Positions 23,961 to 37,669 of a stretch of 64,000 nucleotides of DNA are shown here, in pieces. The translations under genes were made by a program, and so were the position numbers. Numbering within the stretch: position 1 is the stretch's first letter; every line of letters begins with the position of its first letter. Under the pieces are notes generated by a model. The model searched no databases and was not told the DNA's origin. It saw only the letters and a list, made by a program, of their open reading frames with translations. The DNA is taken from contig NC_079377.1 in NCBI RefSeq assembly GCF_021018895.1, positions 21,244,001 to 21,308,000 on the forward strand, in the 5' to 3' direction. Source of the stretch: Seriola aureovittata. Taxonomy: Eukaryota; Chordata; Actinopteri; Carangiformes; Carangidae.

Positions 23961-24926
23961 GGCAGAGTAAAAAGAGAGAAGAGCCGTGTAATTAGTATAA
24001 ACTATAATAGCTATGATGGCTGAACAGACAATTAAACGAGCACCAGCAACAGAAACTCACTTCAGTAGCGGAAAATTTAATCAAAATGCATTACAGAACT
24101 GCCCACAGTGCAACCGAAGAAATGCAACACAACAACTCTAAAACACTACCATAGTGAGCTGAGGGAAAACATGCACAAACTTTTTTCTCTCACAACTAAA
24201 TTTAATTTGCAAAGAAAACAACAATGCAAAATGTCAGAGTAGTCCTTAAAGGCAACACGCTGCTGATAATACACCCTCCGTTATTTGCAGACCAACAGAC
24301 AACTGTGCACGGGTCCATACCATGTTGTGTAAGCCATCTCTTTCTTCATGCAGTTTAAGACATTAAGAAGGCATGAAAACGGCAGCAAGCTAAGCCTTGG
24401 GCGAATAGCAAATAGCATTAGCCGCTGAGCAGACATTGCATTTTGCTCATTCCAATATCCATCTGTGCCTGCAGCTATGCTAGCTAACTGCTATCAGACT
24501 GGCTTATTCACAGATATTTTCCACAGCTCTAGTGCTTTTTAGAGCAAAATTCAATCTTTGGTAATAAGTGAATTTGAGATGGAGCATAAGCACAAACTAA
24601 AAAGCAAATCCAAATCCATGTTGGTTTTATCTAACAATGTATTTCATGGCCATATTCCAAACTTTTATGAGAATAGGTTATGAATGATTACCAGGGAAAT
24701 GATTACATGCTTTGCATGATGTTTCAATAACATATCCATCATATATGGCCACAGACAGTGACAGCGAGTTTGGAATGGGATGGAGGGATGGTCGGGAGGA
24801 GAGGTAGTGATTTACTGACTTACAATGAAAAAAAAAAAGGCTTCAGCTAAACCATCTATCTGCACAATATTCACTCACTCTCTCTTTCACTTTGCTTCCA
24901 TCTTCTTTTTTTTTCTCCTTCACATG
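23961..24926. other. Intergenic, no gene seen
   Basis: AT-rich. 24000-24300 could belong to an unrecognised transposon, but nothing is diagnostic. Confidence 0.5.
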
Positions 24927-24969
24927 CACGCACACACACACACACACGCACGCACACACACACACGCAC

Positions 24970-25018
<49 letters not shown>
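24927..25018. repeat. CA microsatellite with CG interruptions
   Basis: (CA)n with repeated CGCA units, about 92 bases. Confidence 0.97.
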
Positions 25019-25021
<3 letters not shown>

Positions 25022-25054
25022 CAGAGCCACACAAGCCATGGCATTGCCCCCAAA

Positions 25055-25260
25055 GAAAATAGAGTTGTGTGTACCATCCAATTATCTGTCAGGGGTGAAA
25101 AATGGCCCCAATAATATATTCACACTGCCGTTGCCGATCAATTTTTAATCAAGCTGAGAAATATGGAGGAAGTGAAGCTAAAATGACCCACCAGGAACTC
25201 TCCCACAATGCCTCAGCAGAGGAGTCCCTAATTTTCCTCCAATCAAATTACCTACTCCCC
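25055..25260. promoter_or_regulatory. Enhancer-like unique patch H
   Basis: Contains CCAATTATCTGTCAGG (homeodomain next to a MEIS-type TGTCA core), GATCAATTTTTAATCAAGC and CTCCAATCAAATTACC in unique sequence following the CA repeat. Confidence 0.33.
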
Positions 25261-26515
25261 AGACTACTGCACCACCAGCACCATCCCCCCTCCCACCCCC
25301 TTCGCCGAACCCACCGTCAACCCATGAGCGATAATGGTGCCTCCCAGTGTGGGGCAGACTAAAAGCTACAACTGGCCTGTTCTTTTATAAGGGCAGAGGT
25401 CAGGGGGCAGTGGCCTTATTAAAGAAATTTTCGCTCATGATTAAGTCATTAACTGGTACGAGCTGAACAACATGTATATAGTGACACAACGTAAGGAAAC
25501 AGAGCCACATACGCTCGAGTTGTTTTTACGTGGAGAAAAACAGGCTCTCTGTACAAGCTATTCATTCTTTTTATTTGTGTTTATTTATGTCTAGAACCTT
25601 TTGTCAGCCTTTTGTCCATTTATTTGAGGAGGTCAAGTGTCTATGGGAACTCTGGTGTTCCAACATAAATATAGAATAGTTTAGTTATCAATTATTCACT
25701 TATTTTTCAGTGCCTGCAATGGCGTGAAACAGGGTTGATCAGAGCACTGAGAACCAAGAGTAAGACAGTGGACCATAAAAACCAAAACTATGATCTGAAT
25801 CAACCTAAAATGCTCAATAGAGCTCGAGACCAGCAGAGTCGGGTGATAATTTTCTTCAGTTTCGTCATTACCAGTGACCCTTTTCTCATTACAGTCATTT
25901 CTTCCATTGTTAATACAAAACTATTGATTAGCACTGCTTCAAATAAAGCAATTACTGAATCTGTTAAATGTCATGTGATACTTCCATGTCATACTCTGTT
26001 TTTAGTGAATGAATGACTCACTCTCTGACTGTTGAGTAGTACTCATATATCAACCATTTTCAAAACAATACCATGCTCCATGTTACAATAAACTGTGTTT
26101 TTTTAATATTTTGCAGTGGACATCAGATCCTTTATTTTCCACACAGGATGTAAAACATTTTAAAACCAAGCGCTTCAGTTCTGCTGGCTCCTTTTGTAAC
26201 ATGCCGCGTGTGTCATTGATGTGTAATTGTAAATATCGTGGCTAAAATGAAAATACCTTAGCTACGTCAAATGGAAATTCAAGCATGCTTAATATAAACC
26301 AGCCCACTGAACACAATAGTACACTGTTGCACCATATGGATGCGTAAACCATATACACATATTTCACGGTGTGCTGTACAAACAGACTTTTCCTACATTC
26401 GTTTCATGCCAGCTAACCCGCATTCGCTCTCTAGCTCATAGTTACTCATTTATAAACACAATACTTACATGTAAAATTTATATTTGTAAATCTGAAAACT
26501 TAGAAACGTGTACGT
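25261..26515. other. Intergenic, no gene seen
   Basis: Unique spacer. The open frame at 25735-26016 is unrecognised. Confidence 0.5.
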
Positions 26516-26516
26516 A

Positions 26517-26564
<48 letters not shown>
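26516..26564. repeat. CA microsatellite
   Basis: (CA)n of about 48 bases. Confidence 0.97.
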
Positions 26565-26567
<3 letters not shown>

Positions 26568-26599
26568 GACTTCTTGTCAGTTCACTTTGTGAGTAAATT

Positions 26600-26955
26600 C
26601 AGCCCTATAGAGCCAACCCCAGTGCACCTGAGATGGGTCACTTGTGCTGGGGGCAATCTGCAATGAAAGCTTTCCCATTTGTAATAAACTGCAGCCTCTC
26701 AGAAGAGCAATCCTTGGGAGAATCCGCCGTACTCTCTCCTCACTATAACAACAGCGTGTGTAAAACAAATGAGCAGGAAGGTAATTGCAGACAAACAAAA
26801 ATTACATTTCCAATAAAGGTTCTTGTCTCTTTGGGCTCCCAGAAGCCCCTAGCCCTCCTCAACTGTTTAACAGCCTTAATATACCCTCTCATCAGCCTTC
26901 CTGTTGAGAAGCCGCCTGAGAGAGGTTATCAGAGCACAAACAGGGCTCATCTAAT
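26600..26955. promoter_or_regulatory. Enhancer-like unique patch I
   Basis: About 350 bases of balanced unique sequence with TTTGTAATAAACTGCAG, GGTAATTGCAGACA, AAAATTACATTTCC and GAGGTTATCAGAGC. A 108-codon frame (26633-26959) overlaps it but lacks a family match and has ordinary codon content. A non-coding conserved block is the likelier reading. Confidence 0.3.
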
Positions 26956-27694
26956 GTGAACAGGTTGAGGGTTTAGTGGTTGAAGTGTTTTAGGCAATTA
27001 AAAGGGGAAAGTGATGGTGGGATAGATGGATGAGAGCAATAGACAAAACACTAAGAGTTTACATGACCCATACTTTTTACTTGAAGACATTCATGGCACT
27101 GTAGTAAAAGTCTCATAATAAGAAGCACTTATGGAAAGATGAGTAACACAAAAGGCGTGTAATAAAGAAAAACAGATTCACAACGCAAATCACAGAACCC
27201 AGGGCATGGTTTTCACATTACAGTATAAAGAAAGGTGCTTGCTATACGGACAATTATTAGATTAAATCATCATTCATAAATTGTTCAAGCATTCTTAAAG
27301 TGTTTTGAATACACTGGAATCAAAGATTAATATGAACCATCAGTCAAAATGTTCCACTGTTTCCTTCAGCAGTGGTGCTGCAGATGAATAATAATGAAAT
27401 GCCAGAGTGTGAAGTAGGTACTGAACATTCAACATTTAACTTGCCAACCTGTACGTGCTGTGCGTTGTATGTTAACATATATAATGATGACAGCAATTTG
27501 ACAGCTAGGTATAATTATCATAAACAAACATGTCATGTCAGAAAAAAACCAACAACCTCCATCAGGTCAGATTTTGAAGTACAACACAAATCAGGGGGAG
27601 GGCGCTGTTCATTTAGAGCTTCAAGACAGTACAAGGCTAGAAATGTAAACAATGAAATTACGTTGATGTCACTAAATCAATTACTGCTGGGCCG
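26956..27694. other. Intergenic, no gene seen
   Basis: AT-rich. The plus frame at 27372-27734 (120 codons) ends inside a transposon-end sequence and matches nothing known to me. Confidence 0.5.
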
Positions 27695-27735
27695 AATACA
27701 ATGGCAAGAAAAAGTATGTGAACCCTCTGGTTAAA
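27695..27735 (+). mobile_element. Solitary Tc1-like transposon end
   Basis: CAATGGCAAGAAAAAGTATG and GTGAACCCTCTGG match the terminal repeat of the Tc1-like family whose remnant lies at 23.2-24.0 kb. No transposase sequence adjoins it, so it is a truncated or deleted copy. Confidence 0.55.
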
Positions 27736-27819
27736 GTATGCCCTCGCTGCAGCTCCCCCCCCCCAGACCTCTTTTAATATTCAAATTCATCTCTCATCTT
27801 TTGTTGTAGTGTTAGTAAT

Positions 27820-28035
27820 TGCAGTCAAACCGCTTGTTTGTCAACCAATAGTCTAAAACACAAAGATATTTCATTTACAATGATATTAAACAGAGCAAAT
27901 CCTGACATTTGACAAGCTGGGACCTGCTCAGTTTTGGCCTGTATGCTTGATACATGATTAACAATCATCAAAATAGTTGGTGATTAATTTTGATGGATTA
28001 AATAATTAATCGAGTAAATTGTTCCAGCACTAGTT
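27820..28035 (+). repeat. AT-rich dispersed repeat (TTAATCGATTA family), copy 1
   Basis: GTCTAAAACACAAAGATATT, CAGAGCAAATCCTGACATTT and the closing TTAATCGAGTAAATTG are blocks of a short non-autonomous repeat very common in percomorph genomes (remembered ends: TTAATCGATTA). A degenerate copy. Confidence 0.65.
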
Positions 28036-28262
28036 TTGGAGAAATGCTGTCTGATAATAGCTATAAACTCCGCAGATACAGCCAACCTGTTTATCAAGGT
28101 GATATTTTGTAATGTTGAGATATCATCAGACAGATCTTTGTTAAAAATACAACACAAGGCATTTTCAATAAATCATACAGACATGTTTGCACACATCCAC
28201 CTAAACTCACACACTCACGTTTGTACAGTCTTGCACACAATCGCACAGAGTGTTGGTTAATG

Positions 28263-30144
<1,882 letters not shown>

Positions 30145-30159
30145 GGGGGGGGGGGGGGG
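30145..30159 (+). repeat. G15 homopolymer
   Basis: Fifteen consecutive G. Confidence 0.9.
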
Positions 30160-32589
30160 CAGCATTTTTTTGGTCATTTGCACACACACATTGTGGAGAA
30201 TCCTCGGATCTTTGATGACTCAGCTTCCACTGAAATGAGTTATGATATTGCACACATTATTATACACATGTGCAGATGCCTGTGGAAACTGTAGTTGGTT
30301 CTTCGGCTCTGCTTACCTATCTGTACTAAATCTGAATTTCTTTTATAGAATAGATGAAATAGTAGTAATATGAGGTGTATGTTAGTTCGACTGGTTTTAT
30401 TAATTCATTCAACTCACCAAAAAAGTAAGAGGGCTTATGTGCTTTTAGCATATTAAATATTTCCTAATCTAAAATACATATATGATATAAATGATCATAT
30501 TTTATCCCTGTGATGACGACACTTACTGTATAAAGTGAGTACATGCTATTGCACTTGAAAGCAGCACAAAAACTTTGTACACTGGCAGCTGTAAATGGCA
30601 GTAAAATTTAGTTTTGATTTGTCACTTCCTCTGAGTAAAGACATGACCATTCCTGAAAATATTTCACCTGAACAAAAAGGGTAAATTTATTTCGTCTTAA
30701 TGCTCTTATCAACTACAGCACCAGTCTGTGATTAAGGCTGAGAGTTTTACTCATTCATATTATTTTTCCTGTTAAAGAATGACACCTCACCTCCCCCTCT
30801 TCGATGCATCACCCAGGTGAGAAGCATCGTCTATCATGTACATATAGAAAAACCATGAATAGTAGATGCTAATTTAATTCTAATGATGCTTTTATGCCAA
30901 ATGTGCCAAATGTGTAATTTACTCTCTGAACTGTTCTTGCTCCATCTTGAGAGCAAAGTCACCACACCTGAAGTGAAAAACCCTGACCCACATCATTTGT
31001 ACATGCCGTCATATCACGCACGCTAATTGCAAAGTGGGGCTTATCGGCCACATGTCTGCATTTCCATGCATGCACACCCCCACAGGCCGCCTGCCCCTCC
31101 CTCCTTCCTCTTCTCTGATGTGTTTTTCATGTTAACACTTTGCAGTGCCTTAGGTACATCATGCGGCTTCCCGCCATACACAGCCCTACCAAGCCCATTT
31201 AGAATGTTTTTATGGGATAACATCGTTTTTATTTTTCAATTAAATTTTTATACTTTTGTGTTTTTCCCCCCTTTCTCCTTTTAAGGGTTGCTATTTTTCC
31301 TCATTCAATTTCCTTATGTGCTGCTCTCTTTTCTCTGTTCTGTCTTTGTCTAGATGAAATGCAGGTTTTTAACTCTGTTTTGGTCTCAAACTCAAACTTT
31401 GGTTTATCTAGCGGAATAAAACAAGAATGAAAGAATTAATCAATACGATATTTAAAGACTATTGAGTTGAATTATGATATTTTATTCTGAAAAAAGCAAA
31501 AACATTTTCCTGTGGTAGTTGTGTCACACCATCACAGAAAGAAATGAACTACTGTAGGTACATGTTTAAGTACGATCTTCAGGTACTGCTGATTTACTTA
31601 AGTACCTCTAATCATTTTAAATGTGCTTTAACTACATTTATCTACAGCTGTAGTTAGTAAAGGACACTGACTGTATACAAGTTTGGGCTTGTAAAAATAA
31701 GATAATGAGCTAATGTGATGCATCACTGTGATTTAAAGTATCAAGCAGCTCAAAGAAGCCAAATAGTTGGAAGAAAAGTCAGGTGGAAGAAAACCTACAG
31801 ACATTAATAAATCATTTATAATGTAACACAAAAAAAACTTTCCTTCACAATAAAGAGGGATCACTTTCACGCTTGCCTTCTACTGTTAATACTTGCTTCC
31901 TTTATTTTAGTTTAACTTTGTTTAAGTAAAGTATGCAAATACTTTTTCCACAAATGACTGCAATACCAAACCATCGGTTGATTTTTTTTCTTTTCGTTTT
32001 CAGTGCCATGAACTGTTACTGTTAAGCCCAAACACAGGACGCATTCATGACTCATGGTCTAAGTATTCCTACAGAAACTCATACGCTTTTCTCCCGAGGC
32101 TCTACAAAGTAACCTTTGATGGCAAATACAATCCAGCTTTTTTGTTAAATATTCAACTGTCAGATAAAGAAACAAATTAGCAGAAGTACAGTATTGTTCC
32201 CATGAGCCACACCTTTATCCTCTCATCTATGTATAAAAATCAAATATCTGTAGAGCTTAAATTAATCGTGATTTGTGGAAATGATCTTATCTGTGAGGAG
32301 ACTCTGCTATGAACTCAGTGTGTTGAAGAATGGTCCTGTTGCCTTTTCAGGTGTGTGTAACGTGTGTGTCTGTGCAGCTCCAGGGGAAAACAGGGGAGCG
32401 GGTGGGAACACATTCCTCCTGGGCAAGACCTATACATCCATCTCTCCCATCACTGCAGGCCAGGGACCTCGTCACTATACTTGCATTTTTATTGTCATGA
32501 CAGAGAAACCGATAAGAAAAGGCCATTGTCCCATTTCTGGCTTTAAAATAATTTTTTTGCCATGTTAGCAGTTTGACTCCAGGGCAAAC
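30160..32589. other. Intergenic, no gene seen
   Basis: AT-rich spacer. The frames at 31027-31284 and 32275-32568 are unrecognised and have no splice context. Confidence 0.5.
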
Positions 32590-32634
32590 TGATCCATCCA
32601 TCCATCCATCCATCCATCCATCCATCCATCCATC
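32590..32634. repeat. ATCC tetranucleotide repeat
   Basis: About eleven ATCC units. On the minus strand this reads GGAT, the usual tail of several fish retroelements, but no element body is visible on its left. Confidence 0.95.
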
Positions 32635-33130
32635 TGTCCACCCACCACTTTGGGACCATGAATGTCCGTACAAAAGTTCATGGTAATCCATCTCACTGTT
32701 CAGGTCTTCAGTCTGTACCAAAGGTATGAAACCTAGTGACTTTGATGATCCCCTGACTGTTCGTCTAGCGTCACTATGAGGCGGACATTTGTGGTTTTCA
32801 GTAAAATGTCTCAACAACTATTGGATAGCTTGTCCAGACATTCACGTCCCCCCCAGGATGAATGATAATTACGTTGGTAAACCATTAAATTTTCATCTGG
32901 CACCATCATTAAGACAAAGTTTTAATTATTCCAATACTTATATGACCAAATAGCTGCAGAACTAATGACATTCTCATCAGCCTAAACAAAACTTTGTTGA
33001 GTGACAACTGTTCAAATGTTAGCATGCTAACATGTTAAACTCAGACAATAAGATGATATGATCATAAATAATGACATACCTGCTTGTCATTATAAGCATC
33101 TTAACATGCTGATGTTAGCATTTAGCACAA
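32635..33130 (+). repeat. Dispersed repeat with internal duplicated unit
   Basis: GTGACTTTGATGATCCCCTG, ATGTCTCAACAACTATTGGA, TTTTCATCTGGCACCATCAT and TGTTAGCATGCTAACATG are successive blocks of a repeat seen near many percomorph genes (from memory). The consensus repeats the 'action-tat-tgga / gat-ccc-ctg' unit, and traces of both copies remain here. No coding capacity; the class is unknown to me. Confidence 0.72.
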
Positions 33131-33144
33131 ACCACCTATACGCC

Positions 33145-33700
33145 TAAGTGGCTAAAGGCCAAACCAGACGTCCCGTGTGAAGATCCATGAGGGTCTGTGT
33201 GACGTAAACGTCATCATCCGCCCATTTCTGCACAGACCCCTACGCAGACGTCCATGTTTGTGAAAAATTTGTGACCACGCAGACTTTCCACAAAGCAGGT
33301 GCTCCAACTGTGCATGCTCCAAGTAACAAAATGGATTCTTGTTTTGAAGAGAGGTTGTGTGAGGAGAACCAGCTTTACCCACATTTATATAATTCCTCTT
33401 TGAAACAATACAAAGACAGCCAAATGGCAGTTAACGCCTGGCTTTTTTTGTTTTTTTGATAAGCAGTCGTGCATCATATTTTCTCTTTTTGCCTTCCTCT
33501 AGTTCTCTTCTTCTATTACTTGATTTTTATAGCAGTTGGCAAACAAAGTTGTGGTGCATTACCACCACCAACTGGAATGGAGTGTGGATTTGGAAATGTG
33601 CAGGCGCAGAATGCCAATGTCGACCTTCAATTGTAGTATGAGTAGAACCACGATTGCGCAACTGGAGAGAAGTCCACAGCTGTCTGTGGACGAGAACTAA
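33145..33700 (+). mobile_element. PIF/Harbinger-type transposon remnant
   Basis: The left part (CCAAACCAGACGTCCCGTG and ACGTAAACGTCATC) and the right part (GGTGCATTACCACCACCAAC TGGAATGGAGTG, in two pieces) resemble flanks of fish Harbinger-like elements, and between them lies a piece of the MADF/Myb-like accessory protein. The transposase gene is absent. Limits are approximate; the right border is taken where the next repeat begins. Confidence 0.5.
33331..33441 (+). pseudogene. MADF (Myb/SANT-like) domain fragment of a Harbinger accessory protein
   Basis: Harbinger elements encode, besides the transposase, a MADF/Myb-like DNA-binding protein that helps the transposase reach its target. From ATG 33331 the frame gives MDSCFEERLCEE, then the typical YPHLYNSSLKQYKD and a Trp (33439-33441) in the conserved N-x-W position of the MADF core. 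After the Trp the frame runs into a T-rich sequence and stops, so only the first half of the domain is present. It is a broken fragment and not a host gene. Confidence 0.6.
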
Positions 33701-33905
33701 ATAGTAAATGGAGTGCATTTATATAGCACATTTCTAGTCTTATGGACCACTCAAAGCATTCACAATGGAAGCCACATTCACCCATTCACATACACATTCA
33801 CACAGCTCTTTTCTACCATAAGCACACATTCACAAACCAATGACACGTCTGGAGCAATGTGGGGTTCAATATCTTGCCCAAGGACACTTTGAAATGCGGA
33901 AAAGT
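33700..33905 (+). repeat. Dispersed repeat (GCATTTATATAGC family)
   Basis: GTGCATTTATATAGCACATT, CTAGTCTTATGGACCACTC, CATTCACCCATTCACA and TATCTTGCCCAAGGACACTT follow the order of a repeat that is very common in teleosts (from memory). It directly abuts the Harbinger remnant. Confidence 0.8.
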
Positions 33906-35427
33906 GTTGGTGAGTGGTACACCACAATTACAATAATAAAAGCACTGTTTACTGTTTGCACACAGGAAGTGTTTTGTGTTTTGTGCAGCAACAGCGTGGT
34001 TTCTTTGAAGCAGTTATTATAAGCAGTGCTAGCTACCAGCAGTGCTTATACTATGTCAACAGAAAATCCAGGACAGAGAACATCACAGAGTGCACGTTAA
34101 TTCAAATAGATTTTTAGAAAGTACAGATTAGAAAAGCCATCGCTTTCCTACAAAGATGGAGACAAACTAAAGAGCACACGAATCACCAACATACTCCACA
34201 AATTATCACCTCTCCAACAAACTCTATCAACAGCAATCAATCAATCAATCAATCAAAGCTTCTCAAAACAAAAGAGAGCGGGCAGGTGGATCAACCCCTC
34301 TCATCTCTTTCCCTCTCATCACCCTGCACACCAATCTGAATTGTGATTTGAATGGTTCGGCTGATGAGGAGAACCAAAAGCTTTGAAGCCGCAGTCGGGT
34401 CGGGCTCCTTTACGCCACCCAGCAAAAGTGATGCCGTATCACATCTGACACCCCAAAGCCTGAGAAATTGATCCCCCAGTATGGCCATTGATCGGGTTGG
34501 GGTTTGAACATGCGCTCGGGCCGAGCACGGAGGGAAGGGTCAGGAGCAAGATGTGAGCCTGGCTCAGTTCTTTTGTTACGGGAATCGATGCTCTGTCACA
34601 ATGGGGGAGATTAGCCCAGTCAGGTCATGTGCGGAGCACAGCATGAGTTTATGTTACACTGTTTGTATACGTGTCTGTCTCCAGTACGTTATTCTGACCT
34701 GTGTTTACGAGCATGTCCTTCCATCTTTTACTTGGTCTTTTACTTTAATCTAATTTGTTTGTGTGTGTTCTTCCTTTGTTTTCCTTGTGAAGAGATTCAT
34801 GCAGGGTTAAAACAAAAGTGTGCATGCATTTGTTTGTGCCTGTGACCTTTCCTCTACGTAAGTATGCTTTCCTCTGACAGATGCTTATTGGTTTTGTTGG
34901 AAAGTGAGACTATAAGCAGGCACACACACATGCCCACATTTTCCCCGAGGCCAAATAAAACTATCTCTGTGCCATCTATCTCAACTACAAGTTCATACAC
35001 TGACACTTAAAAGTACAGGCACTGTTTGCCAGGAAACAAAGTCGAGTAAATGAGCTTGATAGAGCATGCTGTCTAATGATGTGCATGCATCTCTGGAAAA
35101 CACAAACTAGTTTCTCAGAAAACAGACATGTGTTTGTTCTTTACAGTATAAAATCATGTTATACTACAAAAAACTGCACTTGAAAACAAAGAGATCATAT
35201 TCAGTGCTATTGTTACACTCAGACATACCAAACAAGCTGTTTAGTGATGCTTAAAACTAAACAGACAATAGAGAATTAAATACTGTTGAGTCCAGCATCC
35301 ATTACACTTTCATTCTGGCAAATGGTATGAACCGAAACTTCACCAATACAGGAATTCTGAGGCTTATATTTGGCAACTGACAGTAAGTTTTTTTAAACAC
35401 ATTAAACATTTTTTAGACAGTGATCCC
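33906..35427. other. Intergenic, no gene seen
   Basis: Contains the ATCA repeat below and otherwise unique spacer. Confidence 0.5.
34234..34256. repeat. ATCA tetranucleotide repeat
   Basis: Five to six AATC units. Confidence 0.9.
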
Positions 35428-35735
35428 TTAAAGAAATAGACTGACATTTTGGGAAACACATCTATTTTCTTTCTTGCCAAGAGTTTTATGAGAAGCTTAT
35501 GAGAAGCTACCACTCTCATATCTGCCCAGTAAATATCAAGCTACATCCAGCAGCTAGTTAGCTTAGCTTAGCATACAGACTGGAAACAGCTAGCCTTGCT
35601 CTGTACAAAGGTAAAAAAAAAAAAAAAAATTTTTAAATCAATCTACCACCACCTCTAAATTTCATTAATCTAATGTTATATCTTGTTTAATCTGCACAAA
35701 AAGAAATTTTGCGGCTTTCACAAATGTTATGTGTT
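35428..35735 (+). repeat. SINE-like dispersed repeat (GACATTTTGGGAAA family), copy 1
   Basis: GACTGACATTTTGGGAAACA, TTTCTTTCTTGCCAAGAGTT, TAGTTAGCTTAGCTTAGCAT, GACTGGAAACAGCTAGCC and TTGCGGCTTTCACA are consecutive blocks of one of the best-known percomorph dispersed repeats. An A17 run at about 35612-35629 interrupts it. Nearly full length but diverged. Confidence 0.85.
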
Positions 35736-36479
35736 ACATAAGAAATCTTTCCAAGTGCAGAAAGAAAGAATCCAAAGGACAAAAGAGAAAAGAACAGAAG
35801 GACAAGAGGAGAGCAGAGAGCAGAGAGCAGTGAGAGCTGAAGGCTTTGGCAGGGCCAAAACAGGCCATGAACAGACCAGTGCTAAAGGGCCCAGGACAAG
35901 TATTGCCATGTCCCCCTGAAACCGCGGAGGCCGCTGGGTAATGAATAAATAAACACCCCCTCCAACCATCTAGCCTCTTCCTCTTCCTGCTCTCCACGTT
36001 TGGCAGCCAACACACACACATGCATATGCATACACACACAGAAACTGGCACAGGCACATAAACAATACACACAAATGCATACATGCATGATTGCCATCAG
36101 CCTGACAGCCAAAACACAGTCTCACAAAAATGTAGGTTTTGTGCAGCAGAGTCCCTGTGACTGTGTGCGTGCTTGTGGCAATAGTCTTCTATACGTCCAA
36201 CTGACTGTGCGCCAGAGTGTATTCCCTGCTTTGCCCTATTCATACTGTTCATCTGTATGCATTTTATTTGCCCATCCATATTTATCCAAGGCTGTGCGGA
36301 GAAATGTGGCTGCCTAAGTCAAAGCCAAGCAGCCTCAGTACATTCCCACACTCATGCCATGTATAACCCAACTGAGAAATCACCACCACACGCCAACGTA
36401 GGGGCATGAGGCAACGCCATGTCAGAGCTTAAGAAAACAAGAAGCTGCGAGACTCACAGAGATGGAGCCTCGGCTCCTC
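35736..36479. other. Intergenic, no gene seen
   Basis: Purine-rich stretch at about 35758-35840 and a short CA patch near 36010-36040. The overlapping frames on both strands here are low complexity. Confidence 0.5.
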
Positions 36480-36770
36480 ATCTCCTGGCCTGACAGTCGG
36501 TGAAAATATTTTCAATTATTCAACTTGGCGGATTGAGAAGCCAAAGATGGAGCAAAGGCCTTTTAAAATGTAACTTGTTGTGACAACACTAAACGACCTC
36601 CACCACCGCCTGATGAAATATAGATATTTTGTTTTGTTTCCAAGAGGCTTAATTTGCCATTACCAAGTTGTTGCTTTTGCGAAGGCTGAGATCCGCTCCT
36701 ATTAAAAATGGTGAGAGGAAAATGACGAGAGCTGGTGAGTGACGGACTGAGGCAGCAAACTTCTAGATAT
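36480..36770. promoter_or_regulatory. Enhancer-like unique patch J
   Basis: Unique block with TTTTCAATTATTCAACTTGG, GAGGCTTAATTTGCCATTAC and CTCCTATTAAAAATGG, plus GCCTGACAGTC (MEIS-type TGACAG). No exon signals. Confidence 0.32.
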
Positions 36771-37612
36771 AATCTGATTAACCAGGAAACAGGGAAGGAA
36801 GGCAGTAATTACACAAAAACACGCAACTGTGCTTTTGGGTTTGAGTGTTATGAGTTACAGTGAAGCTTTTTATCTATGACATCTGACCTTTTTCACGCCA
36901 CAATTTTTAAGCCAAGTGTAATTACGAGGATAAAGTTTTGTATTCAGTTTTATCTGATTTTTGCATAAAACACTAAAGTTCTCAATAAAAAACAGACTAC
37001 TAAAATGGTTGTAGGTGGAGTCGTGACTTCTTAAACCTGTGTGAGATAAGCTTCATTACAGCTTTTATAAACCGCCAATTGTGAAGCTTCTGCCTAAAAT
37101 CATATCATCTAATCCATCAACACAACATCAGCAACAGGCCTGCTATTAAATGGTCAATCAATGTAACTATACTGTCACTGCCAGGGTGAGAAAATAAGAC
37201 GTCTCGGCCAAAATATTTCCTTTCAAGTTCACAACAGTAAATAATTGGAGATTTGACTTGAATTAAACTGGAACAGATATTTTTGCATTTGCCTGCCTTC
37301 ACTGAGCCATCCAATTTTCCCATGTACATAAAATCATAAGGCCCCATTAATCATCCTAGATTATTTATTGCAATATATGCCCAGGTACTATGTTTTGATG
37401 AGAAAAAATAGAACATTTTAATCAGAAAGCAGGAGATTACACAGCCTGAAGCAACAGGGAATTACATCAGGCAGAAGTAAAGGAGAAAGTTTACTAACAA
37501 AAACCACAAAAAAGCAGAATTAGATTAGATTTTAATACTGTTCGCCTGCAAGAATAAAATAAACATCCCTAAATCTCACACCAGCCCCCCAAAAGTTAAT
37601 TTCTTTCACTAG

Positions 37613-37613
<1 letters not shown>
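36771..37613. other. Intergenic, nothing seen
   Basis: AT-rich spacer. Confidence 0.5.
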
Positions 37614-37668
<55 letters not shown>

Positions 37669-37669
37669 A
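37614..37669. repeat. CA microsatellite with TA end
   Basis: (CA)n of about 45 bases passing into TATATATA. Confidence 0.97.

Noticed and set aside
32347..32817. 156-codon minus-strand frame
   Set aside because: Contains a Trp-Met-Asp-Gly run produced by the GGAT tetranucleotide repeat and dispersed-repeat sequence.
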